A stretch of DNA of 64,000 nucleotides from Variovorax paradoxus (GTDB lineage Bacteria; Pseudomonadota; Gammaproteobacteria; Burkholderiales; Burkholderiaceae_C): positions 1 through 64,000 of the forward strand of contig NZ_JAUSRN010000019.1 of NCBI RefSeq assembly GCF_030811855.1, given 5' to 3'. The position numbers and the translations under genes were made by a program. The notes under the pieces were generated by a model that saw nothing but the letters and a program-made list of their open reading frames with translations, ran no database searches and had not been told where the DNA came from. The first letter of the stretch is position 1. Every line of letters starts with the position of its first letter. Below are positions 27,257 through 35,696 of this stretch, one piece after another.

Positions 27257-28435
27257 ATGTTGACCTGGGACGAAGAAGTCAAGCCCTCCTTGCCAAAGGA
27301 TATGCAACAAGGATTGCAGCAACACCACGCATCGACCAGCGGCATCACCGCAGGCCGATCGGTGGACGCTCCGACTTCGTCGATTGCACAGCAGCCCACA
27401 GCAGCCCCCGTCGCCGCACAGCGCGTCAAGGCTTCCGACAAGCGCATCATCAACGGTCAGACCGACGTCAACCAGCTGGTGCCGTTCAAGTACAAGTGGG
27501 CCTGGGAAAAATATCTCGCCACTTGCGCCAACCACTGGATGCCGCAAGAAGTGAACATGACGCGCGACATCGCGTTGTGGAAAGACCCGAACGGCCTGAC
27601 CGAAGACGAGCGCCGCATCGTCAAGCGCAACCTCGGCTTCTTCGTGACCGCCGATTCGCTGGCCGCCAACAACATCGTGCTGGGCACCTATCGCCACATC
27701 ACGGCGCCTGAATGCCGCCAGTTCCTGCTGCGCCAGGCTTTCGAAGAAGCGATCCACACGCACGCGTACCAGTACATCGTCGAGTCGCTCGGCCTGGACG
27801 AGAGCGAGATCTTCAACGCATACAACGAAGTGCCGTCGATCCGCGAGAAGGACCAGTTCCTGATTCCGTTCATCGACGCCATCAGCGACCCGCTCTTCAA
27901 GACCGGCACGCACGAAACCGACCAGACGCTGCTCAAGTCGCTGATCGTGTTCGCCTGCCTGATGGAGGGCCTCTTCTTCTACGTCGGCTTCACGCAGATC
28001 CTTGCGCTCGGCCGCCAGAACAAGATGACCGGCGCCGCCGAGCAGTACCAGTACATCCTGCGCGACGAGTCGATGCACTGCAATTTCGGCATCGACCTGA
28101 TCAACCAGCTCAAGCTCGAGAACCCCGGCCTCTGGACCCCAGAGTTCAAGGCGGAAATCAAGGCCCTCTTCATGAAGGCCGTCGAGCTCGAATACAAATA
28201 CGCCGAAGACACCATGCCCCGTGGTGTGCTCGGCATGAACGCCTCCATGTTCAAGGGCTACCTGCGCTACATCGCCAATCGGCGGGCACAGCAGATCGGC
28301 CTCGAAACGCTCTTCCCGAACGAGGAAAACCCGTTCCCATGGATGAGCGAAATGATTGACCTGAAAAAAGAGCGCAACTTCTTCGAGACCCGCGTGATCG
28401 AGTACCAATCGGGCGGCGCGCTCTCCTGGGATTGA
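27257..28435 (+). CDS. nrdB: Class Ia ribonucleoside-diphosphate reductase beta subunit
   Basis: A 392-residue diiron subunit that holds the tyrosyl radical. Iron ligands and the radical tyrosine appear in FEEAIHTHAYQYI (Glu, His, and Tyr four residues after the His), with further ligands in the LMEGLFFYVGF and DESMHCNFGIDL helices. The N-terminal 60 residues are Gln/Thr/Ala-rich and look flexible. The start is ATG 27257; a TTG at 27245 is an unlikely alternative. It follows nrdA by 178 bases. Confidence 0.95.
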   Translation: MLTWDEEVKPSLPKDMQQGLQQHHASTSGITAGRSVDAPTSSIAQQPTAAPVAAQRVKASDKRIINGQTDVNQLVPFKYKWAWEKYLATCANHWMPQEVNMTRDIALWKDPNGLTEDERRIVKRNLGFFVTADSLAANNIVLGTYRHITAPECRQFLLRQAFEEAIHTHAYQYIVESLGLDESEIFNAYNEVPSIREKDQFLIPFIDAISDPLFKTGTHETDQTLLKSLIVFACLMEGLFFYVGFTQILALGRQNKMTGAAEQYQYILRDESMHCNFGIDLINQLKLENPGLWTPEFKAEIKALFMKAVELEYKYAEDTMPRGVLGMNASMFKGYLRYIANRRAQQIGLETLFPNEENPFPWMSEMIDLKKERNFFETRVIEYQSGGALSWD

Positions 28436-28631
28436 ATCTTTCCGACAAGAATTAATGAATTCAAGAATTGCCCTTGCCACCGATCGCGCCGAAGAGCGCG
28501 GCATGGATGAGGGCTCAGGTGTTCATGGTGCTGGAGCACAGATTCCAACGCCATGAATCGCTTTGCGCTACCAACGTGCGCGGAGTGCTTCAATAGGTTG
28601 ATTTTTTCAACTTGATCAAGGAGAAATAGAA

Positions 28632-29156
28632 ATGGCAACTGCAAAGAAAGCGCCGGCTAAGAAAGCCGCTGCAAAGAAGGCTCCGGCAAAGAAGGTCGCG
28701 GCCGCTAAGAAGGCTCCCGCCAAGAAGGTAGCTGCGAAGAAGGCTCCGGCCAAGAAGGTCGCAGCCAAGAAGGTAGCCGCCAAGAAGGCGCCTGCGAAGA
28801 AGGTAGCCGCCAAGAAGGCAGCTCCGGCAAAGAAGGCCGCTGCCAAGAAGGCGCCGGCGAAGAAGGCCGCAGCGAAGAAGGCTCCTGCCAAGAAGGCGGC
28901 GGCGAAGAAGGCTCCGGCGAAGAAGGCCGCTGCCAAGAAGGCCCCTGCGAAGAAGGCTGCCGCCAAGAAGGCTCCTGCCAAAAAGGCTGCGGCCAAGAAA
29001 GCCGCGAAAAAGCCCGCTGCCAAGCCTGCCGCTGCCAAGAAGCCTGCTGCAAAGAAGGCTGCCAAGGCAGCCCCTGCCGCAGCGCCTGCTCCTGCTGCGC
29101 AAACGACGCTGAACCCGCAGGCAGCTTGGCCGTTTCCGACGGCCAGCAAGCCCTGA
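28632..29156 (+). CDS. Histone H1-like Lys/Ala-rich DNA-binding protein
   Basis: A 174-residue protein built almost entirely of Ala, Lys and Pro. It is an array of a 10-residue unit (AKKAPAKKAA and variants) from residue 4 to about 130, then a Pro/Ala stretch and a distinct tail ending TLNPQAAWPFPTASKP. Such proteins resemble the C-terminal arm of eukaryotic histone H1 and bind and condense DNA (compare AlgP and BpH1). A strong ribosome site (AAGGAGAAATAGAA) precedes the ATG. A clear terminator follows. Confidence 0.85.
   Translation: MATAKKAPAKKAAAKKAPAKKVAAAKKAPAKKVAAKKAPAKKVAAKKVAAKKAPAKKVAAKKAAPAKKAAAKKAPAKKAAAKKAPAKKAAAKKAPAKKAAAKKAPAKKAAAKKAPAKKAAAKKAAKKPAAKPAAAKKPAAKKAAKAAPAAAPAPAAQTTLNPQAAWPFPTASKP
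28644..29010 (+). repeat. Degenerate 15/30-bp tandem repeat within the histone-like gene
   Basis: The DNA repeats units of about 15 bases (a GCC AAG AAG GCT-like core) arranged in 30-base periods encoding AKKAP and AKKAA/V. The period is a multiple of three, so gain or loss of units keeps the frame and would change protein length. Confidence 0.75.
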
Positions 29157-29178
29157 GTCTCTCAGCGGCCTTGACGGC

Positions 29179-29214
29179 AAAAAGCCCGGCACCTCACGGT
29201 GTCGGGCTTTTTTT
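29179..29214 (+). terminator. Rho-independent terminator of the histone-like gene
   Basis: A stem of about 13 bp (AAAGCCCG with CGGGCTTT plus inner pairs) has a short loop and is followed by TTTT. It also presents an A-run on the left, so it may also end the convergent kinase gene. Confidence 0.9.
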
Positions 29215-29235
29215 ATGGCCGCCTGAACCAGCGGC

Positions 29236-30138
29236 TCAGAGGCCGAGCGCCTGCCTGTCGATCTGGTAGTTTTGCGGCCCGCGCTGCGCGATCTTGAGCG
29301 CGCCAATGCGGTTGCCCAATGCCGCGCACTGCGCGAGCGGCCATTCCTTTTCCAGGCCGAACAGCAGCGCGCCGCGCCAGGCATCGCCGCAACCGGTGGG
29401 CTCGACCACTGCGGTGGGCGTCACGCCCGGCACATGCTCGCGTTCGCCGTTGGTCCAGACCTCGCAGCCCTCCGCCGCCAGCGTGACCACCAGGCCGCGC
29501 ACTCGCTTCGAGATCTCGGCCAGGCTCCAGCCGGTGCGCTGCGAGAGCATCTTTCCTTCGTAGTCGTTCACGACGACCCAGCTTGCCAGTTCGACGAAAT
29601 GCTTGAGCGCATCGCCGTCGAACATCGGCAGGCCCTGGCCCGGATCGAACACGAACGGAATGCCAGCGGCCGCAAACTGTTCCGCGTGCTGCAGCATCGC
29701 TTCGCGGCCGTCGGGCGCGATGATGCCGACGCGGATGTCTTCGCGGGCGACGATCTTCGTGAGGTGCGCCTGCTGCATCGCGCCGGGGTGGAACGCCGTG
29801 ATCTGGTTGTTGTCGACGTCGTTCATGATCATTGCCTGCGCCGTGAAGGTGTCGTCGAGCTGGCGCACGAACTCGGTGCTGATTCCCAGCGCGCGCATGC
29901 GCTCCAGGTAGTCCGCGCCATCGCTGCCGAGCGTTGCCATCGGCAGCGCCGTGCCGCCCAGCGCGTTCAGGCTGTAGGCAATGTTGCCGGCGCAGCCGCC
30001 AAAGTCACGCCGAAGCCCCGGCACCAGGAACGACACATTGAGGATATGCAGCTGGTCCGGAAGAATCTGGTCGGCGAACCGGCCCTCGAAAGTCATGATG
30101 GTGTCGAACGCGAGAGAACCGCAAATCACTGCTGCCAT
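29236..30138 (-). CDS. PfkB-family carbohydrate/nucleoside kinase
   Basis: A 300-residue ribokinase-fold enzyme. The N-terminal signature is FGGCAGNIAYSLNALGG and the C-terminal one is EPTGCGDAWRGALLFGL, including the catalytic aspartate in GCGDA. Similar proteins in Burkholderiales are annotated as adenosine or sugar kinases; the substrate cannot be told from sequence. The ATG at 30138 gives the canonical AAVICGSLAFDTI start. It lies 49 bases after the zinc-ribbon gene on the same strand. Confidence 0.85.
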   Translation of the reverse strand: MAAVICGSLAFDTIMTFEGRFADQILPDQLHILNVSFLVPGLRRDFGGCAGNIAYSLNALGGTALPMATLGSDGADYLERMRALGISTEFVRQLDDTFTAQAMIMNDVDNNQITAFHPGAMQQAHLTKIVAREDIRVGIIAPDGREAMLQHAEQFAAAGIPFVFDPGQGLPMFDGDALKHFVELASWVVVNDYEGKMLSQRTGWSLAEISKRVRGLVVTLAAEGCEVWTNGEREHVPGVTPTAVVEPTGCGDAWRGALLFGLEKEWPLAQCAALGNRIGALKIAQRGPQNYQIDRQALGL

Positions 30139-30187
30139 GGGTGGACCGTAGGTTGGGAATGGATAAGAGGCCGAACGTGAGTTCGAC

Positions 30188-31570
30188 CTAGGGATAGAAC
30201 GCTTCGACGCGATAGCCGGCAATGGGCGGCAGCGTCGCGGCCTCGGTTGCTGACAAGGTCAGCGGCAATGACGCGGCCTGGTCGGCGCGCGCCGGAAGCA
30301 CCGCGGGCGCGCCATAGTCCGTGGCCGTCAACACGCGGCGCACGACGGCGCGCTCCTGCGTGTCGAGCAGCGAAAGCTCGACCGCCGGCATGGCCAGGGG
30401 AACAGTAGCGCCGTTGCGAAGGGTGAAGCTGAGCCGGTAGTCGTTGTTGCCGGTCTTCTCGCGCGCGAAGGCCGCGCCCTCGATGACGATGTCCCCGATC
30501 TGGCGAAGCGCCGTGAGCTCGCAGCCGGTAAACCCGCACAGCGCGGCAAGGGCCGGGCGCAGGTTCGGCTGGCGGGCCACGATGCCATCGCGCTCGTGGC
30601 GCAATACCTGAACGATCAGCAGCAGGACGGCAAGCGCCGCAAAAATCCAGAGCCAGCGCCGCACCGCGCCGCGCTGCCAGAATCCCGCGGCATCGGAGAT
30701 CGGCTTCTCGCCATCGAAAAGAGGAAGCCGCTCGGAATCGTCGGCGTCGTCGCGAACCGAGGGGAGCGGCAGGAGACTTGGATCGGCCTCGCTCGCCTCG
30801 CGCACAACCAACGCCGATGCCTTGGCGGCGCTGCGCTCGTCCCGCGCCTTGGCGCCCGCGATCTTGGCAGACTTGATTCGCGCCCGGCGCAGCGCCTTCT
30901 GCATCTGCACCTGGTCGCGGTCCAGCGCCGGCTCGTGCTTCTCGTTCTCGTCGCTGGCCGAGGCCACCAGCTCGCGGGCCTTGAGGCGCAGGGCCGGCAA
31001 GGGAGGCGCCGGCGGCGGCGGGGGCGAAGGCGGAGCCGCAAGATTCAGGTCGATGTTCGGAAAGGGCGGCAGCGAACTCGGCGGCGGCCGCCACTCGGGC
31101 TCGTTGGCCTCGAAGTCGGACCACAGCTCGTCCGCGACGATGCCGTGTGACGGCAGGACCGTAGCGGACGTGGATACGGAAGCAGATGCCGGAAGTGATT
31201 CGGGCTCGGGCACAGGCGCGGTCGACAGGGCCTCGATCTCCTCGCGGGCCGGCTCGGGGGCGGAAGCTTCGGGTGTCTCTCGTTGCTCGGGCTCGTCGTC
31301 GAAGAAGTCCGCGTCATCGGCTGCCTGCCGGGACTCCTCTGCAGGTGGCTCGGCTTTGGCGAGGGGCGCTGCCGTAGCCGTAGCCGCGGCGGCCGACGAT
31401 GACACCTTGCCGGTCGTGGGACTGGAGTCGGGTGCCTCGTGCAGATCGAGCGTGGCGTCGAACACGTGGCTGCAACGACCGCAACGCACCCAGCCATCCG
31501 AGATGCGGAGCTGGTCGCGAACCACCTTGAAGGTGGTGGTGCAGGCGGGGCAGCGCGTGACAAGGCTCAT
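30188..31570 (-). CDS. Zinc-ribbon membrane protein with DUF3426 domain
   Basis: A 460-residue protein. The N-terminal MJ0042-type zinc ribbon has CPAC and CGRC pairs (residues 8-36). A long Pro/Glu/Ala-rich disordered region follows (about 45-290), then one transmembrane helix (RWLWIFAALAVLLLIVQVL, about 307-325) and a DUF3426 domain. Function is unknown; it regularly follows prmA in betaproteobacteria. A TACAAT hexamer 9 bases upstream (31580-31585) suggests its own promoter with almost no leader. Confidence 0.8.
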   Translation of the reverse strand: MSLVTRCPACTTTFKVVRDQLRISDGWVRCGRCSHVFDATLDLHEAPDSSPTTGKVSSSAAAATATAAPLAKAEPPAEESRQAADDADFFDDEPEQRETPEASAPEPAREEIEALSTAPVPEPESLPASASVSTSATVLPSHGIVADELWSDFEANEPEWRPPPSSLPPFPNIDLNLAAPPSPPPPPAPPLPALRLKARELVASASDENEKHEPALDRDQVQMQKALRRARIKSAKIAGAKARDERSAAKASALVVREASEADPSLLPLPSVRDDADDSERLPLFDGEKPISDAAGFWQRGAVRRWLWIFAALAVLLLIVQVLRHERDGIVARQPNLRPALAALCGFTGCELTALRQIGDIVIEGAAFAREKTGNNDYRLSFTLRNGATVPLAMPAVELSLLDTQERAVVRRVLTATDYGAPAVLPARADQAASLPLTLSATEAATLPPIAGYRVEAFYP

Positions 31571-31579
31571 GACCGGGCG

Positions 31580-31585
31580 ATTGTA
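31580..31585 (-). promoter_or_regulatory. -10-like TACAAT upstream of the DUF3426 gene
   Basis: TACAAT on the minus strand (5/6 to consensus) ends 9 bases before the ATG at 31570, implying a leader of only a few bases. Confidence 0.4.
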
Positions 31586-31643
31586 GGGTTGGGCCCTCGC
31601 CGCGCCAGGGGAATCAGAGCGACACGAAAGGCCTGCTGCGTCC

Positions 31644-32528
31644 TCAGCAGCGCGCCGTCATGAGGATCCAGCCGTCCTCGCTGTCGCTGACCTCGAGCGT
31701 GGCATACGGCGCATAGGCCTGCTTCAGCTCGTCGGCCTGGCGCTCGAGGATGCCGGCCAGGACCAGCGACCCACCGGGCGCCACGTGGCTGCACAAAAGC
31801 GGCGCAAGCACCTTGAGCGGCGTGGCCAGGATGTTGGCCAGCACCGTTTCGTAGCGGCCCTTGGCTGCTTCGGGCAGGCCTGCGTTCAGGCGCACGCCGT
31901 TGGCTTCGGCGTTGAGACGAGTCGACGAAACGGCCGCTTCGTCGATGTCGACCGCATCGACGTCGGGCGCGCCGAACTTCGCCGCGCCAATCGCAAGGAT
32001 GCCGGAGCCGCAGCCGTAGTCGAGCACACGCTGGCCGGCGAACGCGCCCTGCTTCGCGATCCAGCGCAGGCACATGCGCGTGGTGGGGTGCGTGCCGGTA
32101 CCGAAGGCGAGCCCCGGGTCCAGGCGGATCACCTGCTTCGCCTGTTCGGGCGGCTCGTGCCACGTGGGGACGATCCAGAACTCGGGCGTTATTTCGACCG
32201 GCGCAAACTGCGACTGCGTGAGCCGCACCCAGTCTTGCTCGGGAACCGGCGCCACGCCGAGCACTTCGCAGCCGTCAAAGAAGTCCTGCAGCGCGAGCAC
32301 CGACGCGGCCTCGTTGGCAAGCGCTTCGTCGGCAAACAGCGCGATCACGCGCGAACGCTGCCAGCCTTCCTTGGGCGGCGGCATGCCGGGCTCGCCGAAC
32401 AACGCCTGCTCGGCATCTGTCTGCGCATCGGCGTCTTCGACCGACACGCTCAGCGCATCGAGTGCGTCGAGCGCATCGCCGAGCATTTCGACCCGGTCTT
32501 CCGGCGCCATGAGGCGTAGTTCAAACAT
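31644..32528 (-). CDS. prmA: Ribosomal protein L11 methyltransferase PrmA
   Basis: A 294-residue methyltransferase that trimethylates ribosomal protein L11. The recognition domain (about 1-115) is followed by GLAFGTGTHPTTRMCL and a SAM-binding VLDYGCGSGILAIGA. A poorly conserved acidic insert (DADAQTDAEQALFGEPGMP) lies in the N-terminal domain. It starts 13 bases after accC, in the accB-accC-prmA arrangement usual for the group. Confidence 0.95.
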   Translation of the reverse strand: MFELRLMAPEDRVEMLGDALDALDALSVSVEDADAQTDAEQALFGEPGMPPPKEGWQRSRVIALFADEALANEAASVLALQDFFDGCEVLGVAPVPEQDWVRLTQSQFAPVEITPEFWIVPTWHEPPEQAKQVIRLDPGLAFGTGTHPTTRMCLRWIAKQGAFAGQRVLDYGCGSGILAIGAAKFGAPDVDAVDIDEAAVSSTRLNAEANGVRLNAGLPEAAKGRYETVLANILATPLKVLAPLLCSHVAPGGSLVLAGILERQADELKQAYAPYATLEVSDSEDGWILMTARC

Positions 32529-32541
32529 GCCGTGGTGCCGT

Positions 32542-33891
32542 TCAGCGCTTATGCGCGGCCAGCCACTCTTCGAGATAGTGGATATTGGTGCCGCCGCTCA
32601 TGAACTTGGCGTCAACCATCAGTTCGCGGTGCAGCGGAATATTGGTCTGAATGCCTTCGATGACGGTTTCATTGAGCGCCGTGCGCATGCGCGCCATGGC
32701 CTGCTCACGCGTGTCGCCGTAGACAATGATCTTGCCGATCATCGAGTCGTAATTCGGCGGCACGAAGTAGTTGGTGTACGCATGCGAATCGACGCGCACG
32801 CCAGGGCCGCCCGGCGGGTGCCACATGGTGATGCGGCCCGGCGACGGGGTGAACTTCCAGGCGTCTTCGGCGTTGATTCGGCACTCGATGGCGTGGCCGC
32901 GCATCTCGATCTGGCGCTGCGTGAACGGCAGCTTCTCGCCCGCCGCCACCATGATCTGCGTCTTTACGATGTCGATGCCGGTGGTGAACTCGGTCACCGG
33001 GTGCTCCACCTGCACGCGCGTGTTCATTTCGATGAAATAGAACTCGCCGTTTTCGTAGAGGAACTCGAAGGTGCCGGCGCCGCGGTAGCCGATTTTCTTG
33101 CAGGCCGCGGCGCAGCGCTCGCCGATCTTCTCGATCAGTTTGCGCGGAATGCCGGGCGCCGGCGATTCCTCGATGACCTTCTGGTGACGCCGCTGCATGG
33201 AGCAGTCGCGCTCGCCCAGGTAGACCGCATTCTTGTGCTTGTCGGCCAGGATCTGGATCTCGACGTGGCGGGGGTTCTGGAGAAACTTCTCCATGTACAC
33301 GGCCGGATTGTTGAACGCAGCGCCGGCCTCCGCCTTGGTCATCTGGATCGCGTTGATCAGCGCTGCTTCGGTGTGCACCACACGCATGCCGCGGCCACCG
33401 CCGCCGCCCGCCGCCTTGATGATGACCGGGTAGCCGATCGCGCGGGCAATGCGCTTGTTGGTGGCGGCATCGTCGGAGAGTTCGCCTTCCGAGCCGGGCA
33501 CGCAAGGCACGCCGGCCTTGATCATCGCCTGCTTGGCCGAGACCTTGTCGCCCATCGTGCGGATGTTGTCCGGCGTGGGGCCGATGAACTGGAAACCGCT
33601 CTGCTCCACCCGCTCGGCGAAGTTGGCGTTCTCGCTCAGGAAACCATAGCCGGGATGAATCGCCTCGGCGTCGGTCACTTCGGCCGCCGAGATGATCGCC
33701 GGCATATTGAGATAGCTGAGCGACGACGGCGCCGGGCCGATGCAAACGGCCTCTTGCGCGAGCTTGACGTACTTCGCGTCGCGGTCGGCTTCCGAATAGA
33801 CCATCACGGCCTTGATGCCGAGCTCACTGCAAGCGCGCTGGATCCGGAGGGCGATTTCCCCCCGGTTTGCAACCAGGATCTTCTTGAACAT
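32542..33891 (-). CDS. accC: Acetyl-CoA carboxylase biotin carboxylase subunit
   Basis: A 449-residue ATP-grasp enzyme that carboxylates biotin on AccB, the first step of fatty acid synthesis. It begins FKKILVANRGEIALR and carries the glycine-rich loop AAGGGGGRGMRV and the active-site region EFLYENGEFYFIEMNTRVQVEHPVTE. The ATG at 33891 gives the standard N-terminus; a GTG two codons earlier would overlap accB. Spacing to accB is 2 bases. Confidence 0.97.
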   Translation of the reverse strand: MFKKILVANRGEIALRIQRACSELGIKAVMVYSEADRDAKYVKLAQEAVCIGPAPSSLSYLNMPAIISAAEVTDAEAIHPGYGFLSENANFAERVEQSGFQFIGPTPDNIRTMGDKVSAKQAMIKAGVPCVPGSEGELSDDAATNKRIARAIGYPVIIKAAGGGGGRGMRVVHTEAALINAIQMTKAEAGAAFNNPAVYMEKFLQNPRHVEIQILADKHKNAVYLGERDCSMQRRHQKVIEESPAPGIPRKLIEKIGERCAAACKKIGYRGAGTFEFLYENGEFYFIEMNTRVQVEHPVTEFTTGIDIVKTQIMVAAGEKLPFTQRQIEMRGHAIECRINAEDAWKFTPSPGRITMWHPPGGPGVRVDSHAYTNYFVPPNYDSMIGKIIVYGDTREQAMARMRTALNETVIEGIQTNIPLHRELMVDAKFMSGGTNIHYLEEWLAAHKR

Positions 33892-33893
33892 GG

Positions 33894-34355
33894 TCACTCG
33901 ATGATGAACAGCGGCTGGCCGTATTCGACCGCCTGGCCGTTTTCGCCGAGGATCTGGGTGATCGTGCCGGACTTGTCAGCTTCGATTTCGTTGAGGATCT
34001 TCATCGCTTCGATGATGCAGATGGTGTCGCCCTCGTTCACTTTGCTGCCGATCTCGACAAAAGCGGGCGCGCCCGGGCTGGACGAGCGATAGAAAGTACC
34101 CACCATGGGGGACTTGACGGCGTGCCCTGCGGGCGCAGCCTCGGGTGCCGGTGCGCTGGCAATTGCGGGAACTGCCGGGGCACCGGCGGCGGGTGCTGCT
34201 GCAGCCGGTGCGGCGACGGTCTGCACATATTGCACGGGGGCAGCGCCGCCGCCCTTGACAATGCGAACCTTGCCTTCGGTTTCGGTAATTTCCAGTTCGG
34301 AAATATTGGATTCAGACACCAAATCGATCAGTGTCTTGAGTTTGCGCAGATCCAT
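33894..34355 (-). CDS. accB: Acetyl-CoA carboxylase biotin carboxyl carrier protein
   Basis: A 153-residue BCCP. The N-terminal LRKLKTLIDLVSESNISELEITE segment is followed by an Ala/Pro-rich linker (about 45-75). The C-terminal biotinyl domain has GDTICIIEAMKILNEIEADKSG, with the biotinylated lysine in EAMK. It leads the accB-accC pair. Confidence 0.97.
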   Translation of the reverse strand: MDLRKLKTLIDLVSESNISELEITETEGKVRIVKGGGAAPVQYVQTVAAPAAAAPAAGAPAVPAIASAPAPEAAPAGHAVKSPMVGTFYRSSSPGAPAFVEIGSKVNEGDTICIIEAMKILNEIEADKSGTITQILGENGQAVEYGQPLFIIE

Positions 34356-34453
34356 GAGGCTCCAGTGCCGACTTTGCCGGTCATTAGGATGTAACTGGGC
34401 TAAAAATCGGTGATCTTTAGCGATTGGCGGCGAATGCCGAGGTGTATCTGATT

Positions 34454-34999
34454 CTAACCGTGAACCAGTTCACGCCGCCAAGTGTCCAGATCAGCGGATT
34501 CAAGCTTGCCCATTTTACGTGCCGCCACAGTCCCGCTGCCGTTCAAAACCAGCGTAAAGGGGAGCCCGCCCGCGGTATTTCCCAGACTTTTCACCAGTTC
34601 AGTTCCTTGCAGGCCAGCCAATCCGGTCGGGTAACTGACGGGCGTTTTCTGCAGGAATTTGCGAACGGCGCTGGGCTGGTCGATGGCCAAACCGATCACT
34701 TGCCACCCGTTGCCGCCATTTTCGCGAAAGAAGCGGTCGATCATCGGCATTTCCTCCACGCAGGGAGGGCACCAGGTCGCCCAGAAATTCAGCAGCAGCG
34801 GCTTGCCGCGCAGATCGGCAAACACCAGTTCGCCACCTTCGGGACGTTCGAAGCGCTGGGCCCAGAAGGCCGCATCCAGCGCTTCCCCCTTGCTGCTGCT
34901 GCCGCGCTCACGCCACCATGCACCGCCCAGGCCCGCCGCGGCGGCCGCGACTGCCACGCCGCCGTAAAGAAGGCGGCGCCGAGTGGGCGAAGAAATCAT
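34454..34999 (-). CDS. TlpA/ResA-family thioredoxin-like protein
   Basis: A 181-residue exported thioredoxin-fold protein with active site WATWCPPCVEEM. The N-terminus (TRRRLLYGG, then a hydrophobic Ala-rich segment) has a twin-arginine-like character but no full Tat motif; it may be a membrane anchor. TlpA and ResA proteins reduce disulfides outside the membrane, often for cytochrome c maturation. Its start codon directly abuts the stop of the upstream unknown gene. Confidence 0.85.
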   Translation of the reverse strand: MISSPTRRRLLYGGVAVAAAAAGLGGAWWRERGSSSKGEALDAAFWAQRFERPEGGELVFADLRGKPLLLNFWATWCPPCVEEMPMIDRFFRENGGNGWQVIGLAIDQPSAVRKFLQKTPVSYPTGLAGLQGTELVKSLGNTAGGLPFTLVLNGSGTVAARKMGKLESADLDTWRRELVHG

Positions 35000-35596
35000 T
35001 CACTTGTCCTTTTCTTTTTCAATCAGCCGTCGCAACGCTGCCAGGTCGCCGCGCGGCACGCGGCCCTGGGCGTCGGGCCGGAGCGCTCCGCGCAAGTCGT
35101 CGAGGTCGTACACCAGAAGATGCACTCCGATCTCTTCGCCGAGTGCTCGGCTAGCGGCGTGCACGCTGAGGGCTTCGACCTGCTCGCCATGAAAGCCGGT
35201 AACCATCCGCGGCTCGTAGTCCACGTGATGGTCGATCAGGGCAATCTCGGCCGACTTGGAATCATCGCAGAACAACTGAATATAAATGTCTGACAACCGG
35301 GTGGCGGTACCGTGCCAGACGGCGCCTCCGATGTGCGGTCGGAACGCAGCCATGCGCTCCATCCACTCCAGCGCCAACAGCCTCAAGGCATGCAGTTCCT
35401 GCGGCTGTGTGTCGGCGCAATAGAGCGCGATGTAGTCGCGGACCTCGGCTTCCACCTCGTCGTTGTTGGGCAGCGAAGTGCGCGACGACAGCCCCAGGTC
35501 GCGCAGCGCCCTGCGCTTGGCCGGGCCATACTCCAGCCCCTCTTCAACCACGAGGCGGGCTGCTGCAGCGGCAATCTCACGCTTGGACGTGTCCAT
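35000..35596 (-). CDS. Conserved hypothetical protein before the TlpA-like gene
   Basis: A 198-residue soluble protein of unknown function. The N-terminal 50 residues (DTSKREIAAAAARLVVEEG, then GPAKRRALRDLG) form helices. A central YIQLFCDD..IALIDHHVDYEPRMVTGF region and an acidic C-terminus ending EKEKDK follow. No catalytic motif is recognised. It is divergent from mpl. A CAAAAT hexamer ends 6 bases before the ATG. Such neighbours of mpl may be misnamed as a ligase in databases; nothing in this protein supports that. Confidence 0.7.
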   Translation of the reverse strand: MDTSKREIAAAAARLVVEEGLEYGPAKRRALRDLGLSSRTSLPNNDEVEAEVRDYIALYCADTQPQELHALRLLALEWMERMAAFRPHIGGAVWHGTATRLSDIYIQLFCDDSKSAEIALIDHHVDYEPRMVTGFHGEQVEALSVHAASRALGEEIGVHLLVYDLDDLRGALRPDAQGRVPRGDLAALRRLIEKEKDK

Positions 35597-35662
35597 CGAC
35601 ACATTTTGCCCGCAGATGGCGTGCTTCACACGACCATTGGTACAAAGCACAGGCCTCAGCCC

Positions 35663-35682
35663 GAGGCGGCGCAGGCCGCCTC
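35663..35682. repeat. Perfect inverted repeat in the mpl promoter
   Basis: GAGGCGGC (35663-35670) and GCCGCCTC (35675-35682) flank a 4-base spacer. It lies just upstream of the TAGAAT hexamer, in the place of a -35/spacer, so it could be an operator. Confidence 0.55.
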
Positions 35683-35684
35683 CC

Positions 35685-35690
35685 TAGAAT
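35685..35690 (+). promoter_or_regulatory. -10-like TAGAAT next to mpl start
   Basis: TAGAAT (5/6 to consensus) ends 6 bases before the mpl ATG. There is no ribosome site. A leaderless transcript is implied. Confidence 0.45.
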
Positions 35691-35696
35691 CGCCGG

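Noticed and set aside
24070..27453. A 1127-codon open frame on the minus strand
   Set aside because: It runs antisense through nrdA, which has every catalytic motif of the alpha subunit. High GC leaves such shadows open.
28640..29010. CRISPR array
   Set aside because: The short repeats are contiguous, have no spacers and keep a reading frame of Lys/Ala codons.
28616..29149. An Ala/Gly/Phe-rich minus-strand frame opposite the histone-like gene
   Set aside because: It is the complement of a Lys/Ala repeat. It has no ribosome site, and the plus strand has a good one plus a terminator.
34356..34453. Missing aroQ between the TlpA-like gene and accB
   Set aside because: I recall aroQ at this position in some relatives, but only 98 non-coding bases exist here and I cannot verify the expected order, so I do not claim a loss.
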